This document shows, piece after piece, positions 42,049 through 51,026 of a stretch of DNA of 64,000 nt. Position numbers and translations under genes: made by a program. Under the pieces are notes generated by a model, which did not search any database, was not told the DNA's origin, and saw nothing but the letters and a program-made list of their open reading frames with translations. Source of the DNA: Azospirillum soli (GTDB lineage Bacteria; Pseudomonadota; Alphaproteobacteria; Azospirillales; Azospirillaceae); assembly GCF_017876165.1 (NCBI RefSeq), contig NZ_JAGINQ010000001.1:496001-560000 (forward strand), read 5' to 3'. How positions within the stretch are numbered: the first letter of the stretch is position 1; every line of letters starts with the position of its first letter.

Positions 42049-42771
42049 TCAGTACATGTGCTGACCGCCGTTGATCGACAGGGTCGAGCCGGTGATGAAG
42101 CCGGCGTCGTCGCCAACCAGGAACAGCACGCCACGGGCGATCTCTTCCGCCTTGCCGAGACGGCCGACCGGAATGCGGGCGACGATCTTCTCCAGCACGT
42201 TCGGCGGCACCGCGCGCACCATGTCGGTGTCGATGTAGCCCGGCGCGATGGCGTTCACGGTGATGCCCTTGGCCGCACCCTCCTGGGCCAGCGCTTTGGT
42301 GAAGCCGTGGATGCCCGACTTGGCGGCGGCGTAGTTCACCTGACCGTACTGGCCGGCCTGACCGTTCACCGAGCCGATGTTGACGATGCGGCCGAACCCG
42401 CGCTCGCGCATGCCGTCGATGACATTGCGGCACAGGTTGAAGCAGGAGGTGAGGTTCGTCGCGATGACGTCGTTCCACTGCTCGGGCGTCATGCGCTGCA
42501 GCACGCCGTCACGGGTGATGCCGGCGTTGTTGACCACCACGTCGACCGGGCCGAGATCGGCCGTGATCTGGGCGATGCCTTCCTTGACGGCGTTGAAATC
42601 GGACACGTCGAACTTGTAGACGGCGATGCCGGTGCGGGCCGAAAATTCCTTGGCCTTCTCATCGTTGCCCGCGTAGTTCGCGGCGACAAGATAGCCGGCG
42701 TTCTTCAGCGCGACCGAGATCGCCTCGCCGATGCCGCGCGTACCACCGGTGACAACTGCAACCCGAGCCAT
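42049..42771 (-). CDS. phbB: Acetoacetyl-CoA reductase
   Basis: A 240-residue SDR that reduces acetoacetyl-CoA to (R)-3-hydroxybutyryl-CoA with NADPH, the second step of PHB synthesis. It has the cofactor motif TGGTRGIGEAI, NNAG, the catalytic Ser in NIGSVNGQAGQ and the Tyr/Lys pair in YAAAKSG. The C terminus STLSINGGQHMY is typical of PhaB. GGAGGAG lies 4-5 bp before the ATG. It follows phbA in the same direction. Confidence 0.96.
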   Translation of the reverse strand: MARVAVVTGGTRGIGEAISVALKNAGYLVAANYAGNDEKAKEFSARTGIAVYKFDVSDFNAVKEGIAQITADLGPVDVVVNNAGITRDGVLQRMTPEQWNDVIATNLTSCFNLCRNVIDGMRERGFGRIVNIGSVNGQAGQYGQVNYAAAKSGIHGFTKALAQEGAAKGITVNAIAPGYIDTDMVRAVPPNVLEKIVARIPVGRLGKAEEIARGVLFLVGDDAGFITGSTLSINGGQHMY

Positions 42772-42828
42772 TGGCTCCTCCCCCAAAGTGTGTGTGGACT
42801 TGTTTGTAGTCTTCTACGTGCTCTTACG

Positions 42829-42863
42829 AAGCGGGCCGCTCCCGTGAGGGAAGCGGCCCGCTT
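42829..42863. promoter_or_regulatory. Strong hairpin between phbA and phbB
   Basis: AAGCGGGCCGCT and AGCGGCCCGCTT, extended by CCC/GGG, form a roughly 15-bp stem. On the coding (minus) strand no T-run follows, so it may be a partial terminator, a processing site or an mRNA-stabilising hairpin that sets the phbA:phbB ratio. Confidence 0.5.
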
Positions 42864-42869
42864 TTCACA

Positions 42870-44045
42870 TCAGCCCCGCTCGACGCAGAGGGCGATGCCC
42901 ATGCCGCCGCCGATGCACAGGGTGGCGAGGCCCTTCTTGGCGTCGCGCTTCTGCATTTCGAACAGCAGCGTCGTCAGGACGCGGGCACCCGAGGCGCCGA
43001 CCGGATGGCCGAGCGCGATGGCGCCGCCGTTGACGTTCACCTTGCTGGTGTCCCAGCCCAGGTCCTTGTTGACGGCCAGAGCCTGCGCGGCGAAAGCCTC
43101 GTTCGCCTCGATCAGGTCCAGATCCTCGTGCTTCCAGCCCGCCTTCTGCAGGGCGAGGCGGGAGGCCGGGATCGGGCCGGTGCCCATGATCGCCGGATCG
43201 ACGCCGGCGGTCGCCCACGACACGATGCGGGCCAGCGGAGCGACGCCGCGCTTGGCGGCGTTGTCGGCGGTCATCAGCACCAGCGCGGCGGCGCCGTCGT
43301 TGATGCCCGACGCGTTGCCGGCGGTCACCGTGCCGTCCTTGGCGAAGGCCGCGCGCAGCTTGGCCAGCGATTCCACCGTGGTGCCGTGCTTCGGGTATTC
43401 GTCGTCGGCGACGATGATGTCACCCTTGCGGCCCTTGATGGTGACCGGGATGATCTCGTCCTTGAAGCGGCCGGCCTTCTGGGCGGCCTCGGCCTTCTGC
43501 TGCGACGCGGCGGCGAAGGCGTCCTGCTCGTCGCGGGTCAGCTGCCACTTCTGGGCGACGTTCTCGGCGGTGTTGCCCATGTGATAGCCATGGAAGGCGT
43601 CCCACAGGCCGTCCTTCAGCATGGTATCGAGCATCTCGGCCGAGCCCATCTTCACGCCGTTGCGCAGGTGCATGACGTGCGGGGCCTGGCTCATGCTCTC
43701 CTGGCCGCCGACGACCATGATGTCGGCGTCGCCGTTGCGGATCGCCTGATAGCCGAGCGCGACCGAACGCAGGCCCGAACCGCAGAGCTGGTTGATGCCG
43801 AAGGCGGTCGCCTCGGCCGGGATGCCCGCGTTGACGGCGGCCTGGCGAGCCGGGTTCTGGCCCTGACCGGCGGTCAGGATCTGGCCCAGGATCACCTCGT
43901 TCACCTCGCCGGCTTCGGTCTTGGCGCGGGAGAGCGCTTCACGGATCGCCACCTCGCCCAGGTAATGGGCGGGGACGGAGCTGAGCGCCCCGTTGAAGCT
44001 GCCGATGGGAGTACGCGCAGCACCGGCGATGACAACTTCGGTCAT
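42870..44045 (-). CDS. phbA: Acetyl-CoA acetyltransferase (beta-ketothiolase)
   Basis: A 391-residue thiolase that condenses two acetyl-CoA to acetoacetyl-CoA for PHB synthesis. It has the active-site Cys in [15 protein letters not shown], the His in [15 protein letters not shown], and the second Cys in [14 protein letters not shown]. It is the first gene of the phbA-phbB pair and follows phaC by about 110 bp. Confidence 0.96.
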   Translation of the reverse strand: MTEVVIAGAARTPIGSFNGALSSVPAHYLGEVAIREALSRAKTEAGEVNEVILGQILTAGQGQNPARQAAVNAGIPAEATAFGINQLCGSGLRSVALGYQAIRNGDADIMVVGGQESMSQAPHVMHLRNGVKMGSAEMLDTMLKDGLWDAFHGYHMGNTAENVAQKWQLTRDEQDAFAAASQQKAEAAQKAGRFKDEIIPVTIKGRKGDIIVADDEYPKHGTTVESLAKLRAAFAKDGTVTAGNASGINDGAAALVLMTADNAAKRGVAPLARIVSWATAGVDPAIMGTGPIPASRLALQKAGWKHEDLDLIEANEAFAAQALAVNKDLGWDTSKVNVNGGAIALGHPVGASGARVLTTLLFEMQKRDAKKGLATLCIGGGMGIALCVERG

Positions 44046-44156
44046 GTTGACGCTCCTCGGATTTGACAGTTTTATTATCGAGTTAGAGTGACGCTGGGAG
44101 TCGGATTGACCTTAGGCGCGCCTTTCGCCCAATGCAAGACACCTGACAGGCTGGGG

Positions 44157-45296
44157 TTATCCTGCGGCAATAAGCCAATCGGCCAGGGGGCGCCATATGC
44201 CGGTCTCTGCCCCAGCGCTTACCACCATGCCAATATGGCCCAAGGCGGGCCTGATCATTTGAGCTCTAGGTATTGTTCTTGCCAACGCTATTGCCGAAGA
44301 CGGCGGAACAATGCGGTCGCGCTCGGGAATCATTGCCAAAGTGGGCACGGTGACGCGGGCCGGATCGACGGACAGGCCGGCGACCAGCCAGTTGCCGCGC
44401 GCCGTGTCGTTGCGCCCGTACCACCCGGCCAAAGTGTCGCGGGCCACGGCGGCCACCAAAGGCACCCCGTCGTTCAGCCAATCTTCCAGCGCCACGAAGG
44501 ACAACGCGGCGCGGCTGTCCGGGTCCATGCGGGCGAACTGGCTGAACTTCTTCAGCGCCATCATGGGGTCCAGCTGGGCGAACAGCGCCTGCAGCGCGTC
44601 CACCGGAAACTCCCCCCAGGCCTCCACCAGCGGGCCGTAGGGCTGGAAGAAGGATGCCGCCCGGCGCGCCAGCCCGGCGTCCTCGGCGTGGAAGTCCCAG
44701 GGCGTCGCCATCAGCCCCAGCGCCGCAACCTCCTTCGGCCGGCGCAGCGTCAGCGCGGTGGCGAGCAGCCCGCCCATGCAATAGCCGACCACCGGGACCG
44801 GCCGCCCGGTCGCCTCCACGACGGCCAGCAGCGCGCGCTCCAGCCGCCCGGCGATGTAGTCGGTCAGGGTGAACCGCCGCTCCAGCGGGCCGGGCGTTCC
44901 CCAATCCACCAGAAAAGGCCGCAGCCCCTGCCCCGCCAGCCAGCGCATCAGGCTTTTGCGCTCAGACAGATCCAATATGTAATGCCGGTTGACCAGCGAC
45001 GGCACGAACAGCACCGGCACACCGGAGCCCCCCGGACCGCCTCCAAGATCGGGGCCGCCATAATCCAGAACGCGCGTCGCACCCTCCGCCCACAGCACGG
45101 GCGGGTCCGGCAGGTCGCGCCGGTAGGGATGGTGCCGGTACCGTTCCAGCCCGGTCAGGAACAGGTCGAGCTGGCGCCGAACCTCGCGGTCGACCGCCTT
45201 ACCGAATCCGTCGGCGTCGGTTCGGCCGACCAGTGCCCGCAGTTCCGCGGCCCGGCCCTTCAGTTCCGCCCTCCACGGCAGCGAGCCGTTCCTCAA
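44157..45296 (-). CDS. phaC: Class III-like poly(3-hydroxyalkanoate) synthase, PhaC subunit
   Basis: A short PHA synthase of the alpha/beta hydrolase fold that polymerises 3-hydroxybutyryl-CoA. The lipase-like box is GYCMGG with the catalytic Cys. The Asp is in PERDRIVPP and the His in LGHIGMVVS. VPSLVNRHYILDLSERKSL and LVDWGTPG align with class III PhaC. The start is ambiguous. TTG at 45296 gives 379 residues, near the family size. An ATG at 45407 has a better ribosome-binding site (GGGAGG) but would overlap the upstream gene by 209 bp. Even the shorter form overlaps it by about 98 bp. Confidence 0.85.
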   Translation of the reverse strand: MRNGSLPWRAELKGRAAELRALVGRTDADGFGKAVDREVRRQLDLFLTGLERYRHHPYRRDLPDPPVLWAEGATRVLDYGGPDLGGGPGGSGVPVLFVPSLVNRHYILDLSERKSLMRWLAGQGLRPFLVDWGTPGPLERRFTLTDYIAGRLERALLAVVEATGRPVPVVGYCMGGLLATALTLRRPKEVAALGLMATPWDFHAEDAGLARRAASFFQPYGPLVEAWGEFPVDALQALFAQLDPMMALKKFSQFARMDPDSRAALSFVALEDWLNDGVPLVAAVARDTLAGWYGRNDTARGNWLVAGLSVDPARVTVPTLAMIPERDRIVPPSSAIALARTIPRAQMIRPALGHIGMVVSAGAETGIWRPLADWLIAAG

Positions 45297-45774
45297 GTGC
45301 GGCAATCCTGCGGAGGAGCTGAGCAACGTGGGGATCACCGTCGCCAGATGCAGCGCCAGCGGACGCGGGCCCAGCCGGGGCCGTGCCCTCTGTGCGGCCG
45401 GGCTCATGCGCCCCTCCCGCGGGCGGCGGCGCGTCCGGCGGCTTCGGCGTCGTGGAAGGCTGCGGCCTTGGGTGTTGCGGTCCGGTGTGTTGCGGCCCGG
45501 TGTGTTGCGGCCATGTATGGTACGGCGACGGATCGGGGGGCGGATTCGGGTTCCAGCCGGTGCCCGGCGTGCTCGCGAAGGCGAACCCGCCCGGACCGAA
45601 CATGAAGGGCGCGACCGCCGCGGCCCCCTGCCCCATCATCTGGAAAAGCCGCGCCAACGCGTCCGCCGTTTCGGGATCGGCGGCGGTTGCCGCCCATTGT
45701 TCCTGCCACAGGTCGAGGTACCGTTGCGCAAGCGTTTCCAGGGAAGGAATGTCGGGGTCGGACGAATCGGCCAT
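45199..45774 (-). CDS. PhaE-like subunit of class III PHA synthase
   Basis: A 191-residue acidic/proline-rich protein upstream of and overlapping phaC. The N-terminal helix (TLAQRYLDLWQEQWAATAAD) and the C-terminal coiled coil (QLLRRIAALEERLAAVEGG) are the features shared with PhaE-type partners. The middle is a low-complexity Pro/Gln/His repeat (three copies of an HTGPQ-like unit). It probably activates or anchors PhaC on granules. Two nearby ATGs (45780 and 45774) are possible, without a clear ribosome-binding site. Confidence 0.7.
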   Translation of the reverse strand: MADSSDPDIPSLETLAQRYLDLWQEQWAATAADPETADALARLFQMMGQGAAAVAPFMFGPGGFAFASTPGTGWNPNPPPDPSPYHTWPQHTGPQHTGPQHPRPQPSTTPKPPDAPPPAGGAHEPGRTEGTAPAGPASAGAASGDGDPHVAQLLRRIAALEERLAAVEGGTEGPGRGTAGTGRPNRRRRIR

Positions 45775-45977
45775 GACCATCAGTATAGGTGGTGCGCCGC
45801 CGCCTTGACCAGCATCGTGTTACCCCGTTCGGAAATGTCCACAAAACTGCAAAACCGGGCGCGCCCCGGGCCGTCGTCGCTCTGCGGCGGTACGGCACTG
45901 GACACCGTGCAAACGTTCGAGTAGATGCTTATATCTGAATCATTTCCGCCGAACGTCCTTTCTTGAAAGAAACCGCG

Positions 45978-46607
45978 ATGGCCGACAAGGAAGACCAGAA
46001 GTCCGCTCCGATCACGATCAAGAAGTACGCCAACCGGCGGCTCTACAACACCGCGACCAGCAGCTACGTGACGCTTGACCACCTCTGCCAGATGGTCAAG
46101 GACGGCCTGGATTTCGTGGTTTACGACGCGAAGACCGGCGAGGACATCACCCGTTCCGTCCTCACCCAGATCATCGTGGAAGAGGAGAGCAAGGGCCAGA
46201 ACCTGCTCCCCATCAGCTTCCTGCGCCAGCTGATCGGCTTCTACGGCAACAACATGCAGTGGATGGTGCCGAGCTACCTGGAATACTCCATGCAGTCCTT
46301 CGCGCGGAACCAGGAGCAGATGCGCGACTATTTCCAGAACACGCTGGGCGGCATGTTCCCATTCGGCCGGCTGGAAGAGGTGGGCAAGCAGAACATGGCG
46401 ATGTTCGAGCGGGCCATGCGCATGTTCTCCCCCTTCGGCCCCGGCGAGGAAGGCCAGGAGCAGCCGCAGCCCTTCGTCAAGCCGCCCGCTCCGGCCGCCG
46501 GCGAGCACACCTTCGACGAGTTGCAGAAGCAGATTGACGAGTTGCAGAAGCAGATCGCCAGCATCGCCAAGCCGACTGCCAAGCCGACCAAGCCCGAGGG
46601 CAAGTGA
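45978..46607 (+). CDS. phaR: Polyhydroxyalkanoate synthesis repressor PhaR
   Basis: A 209-residue regulator that binds PHA granules and represses phasin and PHA genes in related bacteria. The N-terminal DNA-binding domain has ITIKKYANRRLYNTATSSYV and the PHB-accumulation domain has LLPISFLRQLIGFYGNNMQW. The C terminus has a tandem heptad repeat (FDELQKQIDELQKQI). It is divergent from the phaE/phaC genes, with both promoters in the roughly 200-bp gap. The ATG at 45978 is chosen over an upstream TTG. Confidence 0.94.
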   Translation: MADKEDQKSAPITIKKYANRRLYNTATSSYVTLDHLCQMVKDGLDFVVYDAKTGEDITRSVLTQIIVEEESKGQNLLPISFLRQLIGFYGNNMQWMVPSYLEYSMQSFARNQEQMRDYFQNTLGGMFPFGRLEEVGKQNMAMFERAMRMFSPFGPGEEGQEQPQPFVKPPAPAAGEHTFDELQKQIDELQKQIASIAKPTAKPTKPEGK

Positions 46608-46644
46608 GCCCATCCGGCCGTCACGGTTCCAAAGGACGTTTCCT

Positions 46645-46672
46645 GAAGGGCGGGGATTTCCCCGCCCTTTTC
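46645..46672 (+). terminator. Terminator after phaR
   Basis: GAAGGGCGGGG and CCCCGCCCTTTTCC form a perfect 9-10-bp stem followed by a T-rich run. Confidence 0.85.
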
Positions 46673-46740
46673 CTTTGCGCGCGACCACTCTCCGCTTCGG
46701 CTGTTTGACAGGCACCCACGGTCAACCGGGAGGATCAGCC

Positions 46741-46962
46741 ATGAAGACGGAATTGTGCGTGACGATGCAGCTGGAGGTCGCCGACGCCCAGGAGGCCAGC
46801 CGCTTCGAGGAGAAGCTGCGCGGCTGGCTGCGGCACCAGAGCCAGGTGGTGGACGTGTCCACCTCCGCCAGCGGCGGCAACGACATCGCGTGGCGCGAAG
46901 CCCGCAAGGAAGCCTTCGGCCCCCGCCTGCCCAACCCCTTCGCGCCGGGACGCGGCCAGTAG
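46741..46962 (+). CDS. Small hypothetical protein, 73 aa
   Basis: An unrecognised soluble protein with a mixed alpha/beta pattern (MKTELCVTMQLEVADAQEAS, then EEKLRGWLRHQSQVVDVSTS). GGGAGG lies 7 bp before the ATG, which supports translation. The roughly 135-bp gap after phaR includes a terminator, so it is likely an independent unit. Confidence 0.7.
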   Translation: MKTELCVTMQLEVADAQEASRFEEKLRGWLRHQSQVVDVSTSASGGNDIAWREARKEAFGPRLPNPFAPGRGQ

Positions 46963-46977
46963 CTCCCGAAGGCGCTT

Positions 46978-47065
46978 GCCCCCTCCCTCTGCCACTTCCT
47001 GCGGTGAAGGGAAAGACAGCGACAGTCCCCTCCCCTGCGAAGCGGGGGAGGGTTAGGGAGGGGGC
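46978..47065. repeat. G-rich intergenic palindromic repeat
   Basis: The outer arms GCCCCCTCCCT and AGGGAGGGGGC enclose an inner hairpin CCCCTCCCCTGC / GCGGGGGAGGG. It has the same GGGGGAGGGTTAGGGAGGGGGC-type right arm as the copy at 41881-41973. It lies between convergent genes. Confidence 0.8.
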
Positions 47066-47074
47066 AATACTCCC

Positions 47075-48256
47075 CTACCCCCTGAACAGATGCGGCACCA
47101 TCGCCGCGTCCGGGCCGACGCGCGGGTCTTCCGATTCGCGCACCGACATGCCCAGGCACTTGTCCCCGACGATCCAGGCGTGCAGCACCGCGTGCATGCC
47201 CTCGTCCTCGAAGATCGGCGGCGTTTCCAGCCACACGCTGCCGCCCAAACCGCTCCCATTCAGGCTGTCCGCCGCCCCGGTGTCCGACACCACCTGCCCC
47301 TGCACGGTCATGCACTGGGCCGCGTCGTCCAACCCGAACAGGCTGCGCACCGTCACCGAATCGCACCCGCCCAGGTCGGCCGGATCGAAGGCGGCGCGGC
47401 ACAGGTTCGGGTGCTGCGGGTAGAGGTGCCACAGCAGCGCCAGCAGCCCATGGTTCGACATCAGCCAGCACCACAGCGGCGACAGCACGCTCATTCCGCC
47501 GGAGCGCAGCTTGTGCACGAAGGCATCCTCGGCCAAGCCCTGCCACGGGTAGATCTTCGCCAGCCACGCCACCGTCTGCCCCTCGTCGTCGAGGAAGCGG
47601 CGGCCGTCCCAGCCCAGGCTCTGCAAGGGCAGCAGATGCGTGTCGATGCCGGCCTCCGCCGCTGTGGCGGCCAGATAGACCAGCTCGCCCTCGCGCATCG
47701 GGTCGGGGGTGGCGCAGGCCAGATGGACGCGGGCGCGGCTGTGCAGGCCGGTGGCCAGCTCTTCCCAACGTTCCACCAGCCCCTCATGCAGGCCGTTGAA
47801 CTGGTCGGCGTCGGCGGCCAGCGCCTCGCGCCAGTTGCGCTGGACGATGGAGGCGGCAAACAACCCCTCGCTCGTGTCGTAGTTGCAGCCCAGCAGCTTG
47901 ACGGAATCGCGCCCGTCATAGGCCAGCGACAGCCGCCCGACGAGAGCGCCCGCGCGCTCGTTCAGCCGCCCGCCGGCCCAATAGTCGGACCAGGAGGCTT
48001 CCAGCAGGCGCGCGACCTCGCCGCGAATGCCCAACTGGGCGAACAGCTTGCCCTCCACGGCGGCGCGCACGGCCTCGTGGATCATCGCGTGCAGCTCGTC
48101 GGCGACGCTTTCGATCAGGTCGATCTGGGAAGCGGAAAATTCATAGCGGACATCCTCGCGCCACGGCGCGCCGGCGTTCATCGCGCGCACGCCGAAGGGA
48201 TACTTGCGGAGCCCCGGACGCCAGTCCGCCCGAGGTTTCGTCGTCACTCTGCGCAT
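47075..48256 (-). CDS. Glutathionylspermidine synthase family (YgiC/YjfC-like) protein, degenerate ATP site
   Basis: A 393-residue protein aligning with E. coli YgiC along most of its length: MRRVTTKPRADWRPGLRKY, the N-terminal helices (IDLIESVADELHAMIHE), LLGCNYDTSEGLFAASIVQ, the EAGI(D/A)T region, IYPWQ and LLALLWHLYPQHPNL. In the ATP-grasp core, where YgiC has KPIFSREGAN, this protein has RSLFGLDDAAQ. The Lys and the REG motif are thus lost, so ATP-dependent ligase activity is doubtful. The start is set by alignment of the conserved MxRV N terminus. Confidence 0.85.
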   Translation of the reverse strand: MRRVTTKPRADWRPGLRKYPFGVRAMNAGAPWREDVRYEFSASQIDLIESVADELHAMIHEAVRAAVEGKLFAQLGIRGEVARLLEASWSDYWAGGRLNERAGALVGRLSLAYDGRDSVKLLGCNYDTSEGLFAASIVQRNWREALAADADQFNGLHEGLVERWEELATGLHSRARVHLACATPDPMREGELVYLAATAAEAGIDTHLLPLQSLGWDGRRFLDDEGQTVAWLAKIYPWQGLAEDAFVHKLRSGGMSVLSPLWCWLMSNHGLLALLWHLYPQHPNLCRAAFDPADLGGCDSVTVRSLFGLDDAAQCMTVQGQVVSDTGAADSLNGSGLGGSVWLETPPIFEDEGMHAVLHAWIVGDKCLGMSVRESEDPRVGPDAAMVPHLFRG

Positions 48257-48444
48257 TTCGGATTCCGGGCCGCCGGGATCAGTCCTTGAGGGAGGCCGGC
48301 GATGGGACCGCCGGTGGGGCGCGATCATTGCGGCGCAATCGCTTCAGCACAAGCCCGTTCCGGGGGCGGCCCTGTGATTTCATAAGGATGATCTCACACG
48401 ACGCGCCCCTCCACCGCCCCATCTTCACACCACGGGGCGGATCA

Positions 48445-48849
48445 TCAACGCACGATTGCAGGCAAGTTCCGGGTCAGCGACCGCACCGCCAGTGGCGCCA
48501 GCCGCCGCCTCACCCGCACGGGCACGGGGTTATCGGACGCCTCCTGCGCCGTCCCGGCCTTTGCCGTCGCCACCGCCGCCTTGGTCGCCGCCTTGGTCAG
48601 CGCCCCCGCAGTCGTTGCCTGGGCCTCGGCGCGCGTCTGGCGAACGCGGCGGGCGTTCAGGACGATGCGCATCACCTCTTCCTCGCCGACCGCGCGCCCG
48701 GCCTGCCCCGACGCGAGGCTGGCGGTTTCCCGCAAGGCGGCCAGCTGCGCCAGCGCACCGGTCAGCCCCTTGGCCGCCGCGGTGATCGTCGCCTCTTCAT
48801 GGATCGCGAGGACAAGCGTCCTCAACCCGACTTCCATTCGTCTGGACAT
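48445..48849 (-). CDS. Hypothetical Ala-rich helical protein, 134 aa
   Basis: Unrecognised. Mostly helical and Ala/Thr/Arg-rich, with a basic C-terminal tail (VRVRRRLAPLAVRSLTRNLP). There is no membrane segment or signal peptide. GGAG lies 9 bp upstream of the ATG. Overlapping open frames exist on the other strand, so the coding strand is not certain. Confidence 0.5.
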   Translation of the reverse strand: MSRRMEVGLRTLVLAIHEEATITAAAKGLTGALAQLAALRETASLASGQAGRAVGEEEVMRIVLNARRVRQTRAEAQATTAGALTKAATKAAVATAKAGTAQEASDNPVPVRVRRRLAPLAVRSLTRNLPAIVR

Positions 48850-49015
48850 GGCACGCGCTCCGGGGGATTTTTTGTTTCGACGGTCAATTATCCGTCGGTC
48901 ACCGCTCGGAGACCACAGGATCCAAGGGGTTAATCCCTTCGATTTCGAAATCGCCGGGAATTTTGGATCAAATTTTCGGAAAATGGTTCCGGCATCACGC
49001 CGGAGGGAGGAGAGA

Positions 49016-49091
<76 letters not shown>

Positions 49092-49129
49092 ACGTTCATC
49101 TCTATACAGCCCCAACACTGGTAAGGTGT

Positions 49130-49216
49130 TGGTGCGCTTGGAGGGACTCGAACCCCCACGGCCTTTCAGCCACTAGGACCTGAACCTAGCGCGTCTACCA
49201 ATTCCGCCACAAGCGC
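49130..49216 (-). tRNA. tRNA-Leu (anticodon CAG)
   Basis: A class II tRNA with acceptor GCGCTTG/CAAGCGC, anticodon stem CTAGG/CCTAG with loop TTCAGGT, a long variable arm, T arm GGGGG-TTCGAGT-CCCTC-type, and an encoded CCA. It reads the frequent CUG codon. Confidence 0.96.
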
Positions 49217-49330
49217 GTCCCGCGTCGTTCTGGGTGGCGCGGGCCGTTCGTATAGCCGGGCTGGCATAGGCGCTCAAGCAAAATCGACATAGGTCCGTCA
49301 CTTTTTTGCAAAACCGTTCGGAGAGGGCCG

Positions 49331-49372
49331 AAAAGCAAAAGGGCCCAGCCACGGCGGTGGCTAAGCCCTTGA
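49331..49372 (-). terminator. Terminator downstream of tRNA-Arg
   Basis: On the minus strand AAGGGCTTAGCCAC-CGCC-GTGGCTGGGCCCTT forms a long stem followed by TTTGCTTTT. Confidence 0.85.
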
Positions 49373-49387
49373 GAAAATTCAGCGTTG

Positions 49388-49464
<77 letters not shown>

Positions 49465-49715
49465 AGCGACAGCGGACGCGCACCATAGCCGAAGCTTTCA
49501 CGGAGAGCAAACCCTTAAATGAGGGCATCTCGCCGAAAATTCATCCGGGCGCAGCCCTCGCCCATTTCACACCGGCACCCGACATACGATCAGCTTCCCT
49601 TGTAAAAAACGCATGGCAGAACCGCCGCCCTTTTCCAAAGCGCGCGCTTTTCACATCTGTATCCTCACTCCGAAATCCTAATTTACCACATCATTTTCGT
49701 TCTTTAAGGATCGGC

Positions 49716-50954
49716 ATGACGGACCTTTCCCTTTCCCGGCCTTCCGCCGGATCGGTCGGCGACCGGGGCCGCAACAACGGCGCGGCGGGCGTTGCCGCCG
49801 CTTTGCTGGTGGTCGGCGCGCTGTGGCTGGCCGACGCGGTCAGCGCGACCCAGGCGGCGCTGTTCCTGCTGGGCAGTGCCCTCGGGTTGGCGCTCTACCA
49901 CGCCTCCTTCGGCTTCACCTCGGCCTTCCGGGTTCTGATCGCGGACCGGCGCGGGGCCGGGCTGCGGGCGCAAATGCTGATGCTCGCCCTCGCCTGCGCC
50001 CTGTTCTTCCCGGTGCTGGCGGCCGGCAGCCTGTTCGGCGCGCCGGTGAAGGGGCTGGTCGCCCCGGTCGGCGTGTCGGTCGTGGTCGGCGCCTTCGTCT
50101 TTGGCGTCGGCATGCAGCTGGGCGGCGGCTGCGCCTCGGGCACGCTCTTCACCGTGGGCGGCGGCAACACCCGCATGCTGGTCACGCTGGCCGCCTTCAT
50201 CGCCGGTTCGGTGCTGGGCGCCTATCACCTGCCCTGGTGGCAAGCCCTGCCCTCCGTGGGGCCGGTGTCGGTGATCGACAGCTTCGGCTGGCCGGCCGCG
50301 CTGGCGCTGAACCTCGCCGTCTTCGCCGCCGTCGCGGGCCTGAGCGTCGTGTTGGAAAAGCGCCGGCACGGCCGTCTGGTGACGGACGGCGCCACGCCCA
50401 CCACCGCTGGCCTCGGCCGGTTCCTGCGCGGCCCCTGGCCGCTGGTGTGGGGCGCGGTGGCACTGGCGGTGATGAACTTCGCCACGCTGGCGCTGGCCGG
50501 CCGCCCCTGGGGCATCACCTCAGCCTTCGCGCTGTGGGGGTCGAAGGGGCTGGCGGCTGCCGGGGTGGACGTGGCCTCCTGGCCCTTCTGGCAGACGCCG
50601 GCCAACGCCGCCATGCTGCGCGGCAGCGTCGCCGCCGACGTCACCTCGGTGATGGATTTCGGCATCATCCTGGGGGCGCTGTTCGCCGCCGGTCTGGCGG
50701 GCCGCTTCGCGCCGGGTTGGAAGCTGCCGCTGAAGTCCTTCGTCGCGGCGGTGGTCGGCGGGTTGCTGCTGGGCTACGGCTCGCGTCTGGCCTTCGGCTG
50801 CAACATCGGCGCCTATTTCAGCGGCATCGCCTCGGGCAGCCTGCACGGCTGGGTGTGGATCGTCGCGGCGCTGGCCGGCAACTGGGTCGGCACCGCCCTG
50901 CGACCGGCCTTCGGGCTGGCGGTCGAGCGCACCCCGCGCCTCTCCGGCTGCTGA
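49716..50954 (+). CDS. YeeE/YedE family membrane transporter (thiosulfate/sulfur uptake type)
   Basis: A 412-residue polytopic inner-membrane protein with two homologous halves. Each half carries the conserved Cys motif of the family (GMQLGGGCASGTLFTVGGGN in the first, SRLAFGCNIGAYFSGIASGS in the second). Characterised YeeE proteins import thiosulfate through these cysteines. There is no TusA-like partner beside it. The start follows an AT-rich 250-bp intergenic region with TTTAAGGA just upstream. Confidence 0.92.
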   Translation: MTDLSLSRPSAGSVGDRGRNNGAAGVAAALLVVGALWLADAVSATQAALFLLGSALGLALYHASFGFTSAFRVLIADRRGAGLRAQMLMLALACALFFPVLAAGSLFGAPVKGLVAPVGVSVVVGAFVFGVGMQLGGGCASGTLFTVGGGNTRMLVTLAAFIAGSVLGAYHLPWWQALPSVGPVSVIDSFGWPAALALNLAVFAAVAGLSVVLEKRRHGRLVTDGATPTTAGLGRFLRGPWPLVWGAVALAVMNFATLALAGRPWGITSAFALWGSKGLAAAGVDVASWPFWQTPANAAMLRGSVAADVTSVMDFGIILGALFAAGLAGRFAPGWKLPLKSFVAAVVGGLLLGYGSRLAFGCNIGAYFSGIASGSLHGWVWIVAALAGNWVGTALRPAFGLAVERTPRLSGC

Positions 50955-50969
50955 CCTCCGGCTGCTGAC
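50942..50969. repeat. 14-bp tandem duplication across the yeeE-like stop codon
   Basis: CTCCGGCTGCTGAC occurs twice in perfect tandem. The first copy encodes the last residues and stop codon of the transporter. Confidence 0.85.
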
Positions 50970-50973
50970 GTGA

Positions 50974-51004
50974 AAAGAGCCCCGCGATCCCGCGGGGCTC
51001 TTTC
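50974..51004. terminator. Bidirectional terminator
   Basis: AAAGAGCCCCGCG and CGCGGGGCTCTTT flank a short loop between two convergent genes, with A- and T-runs outside. Confidence 0.9.
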
Positions 51005-51026
51005 CTTTTCCAGACCTTCCCGGACC

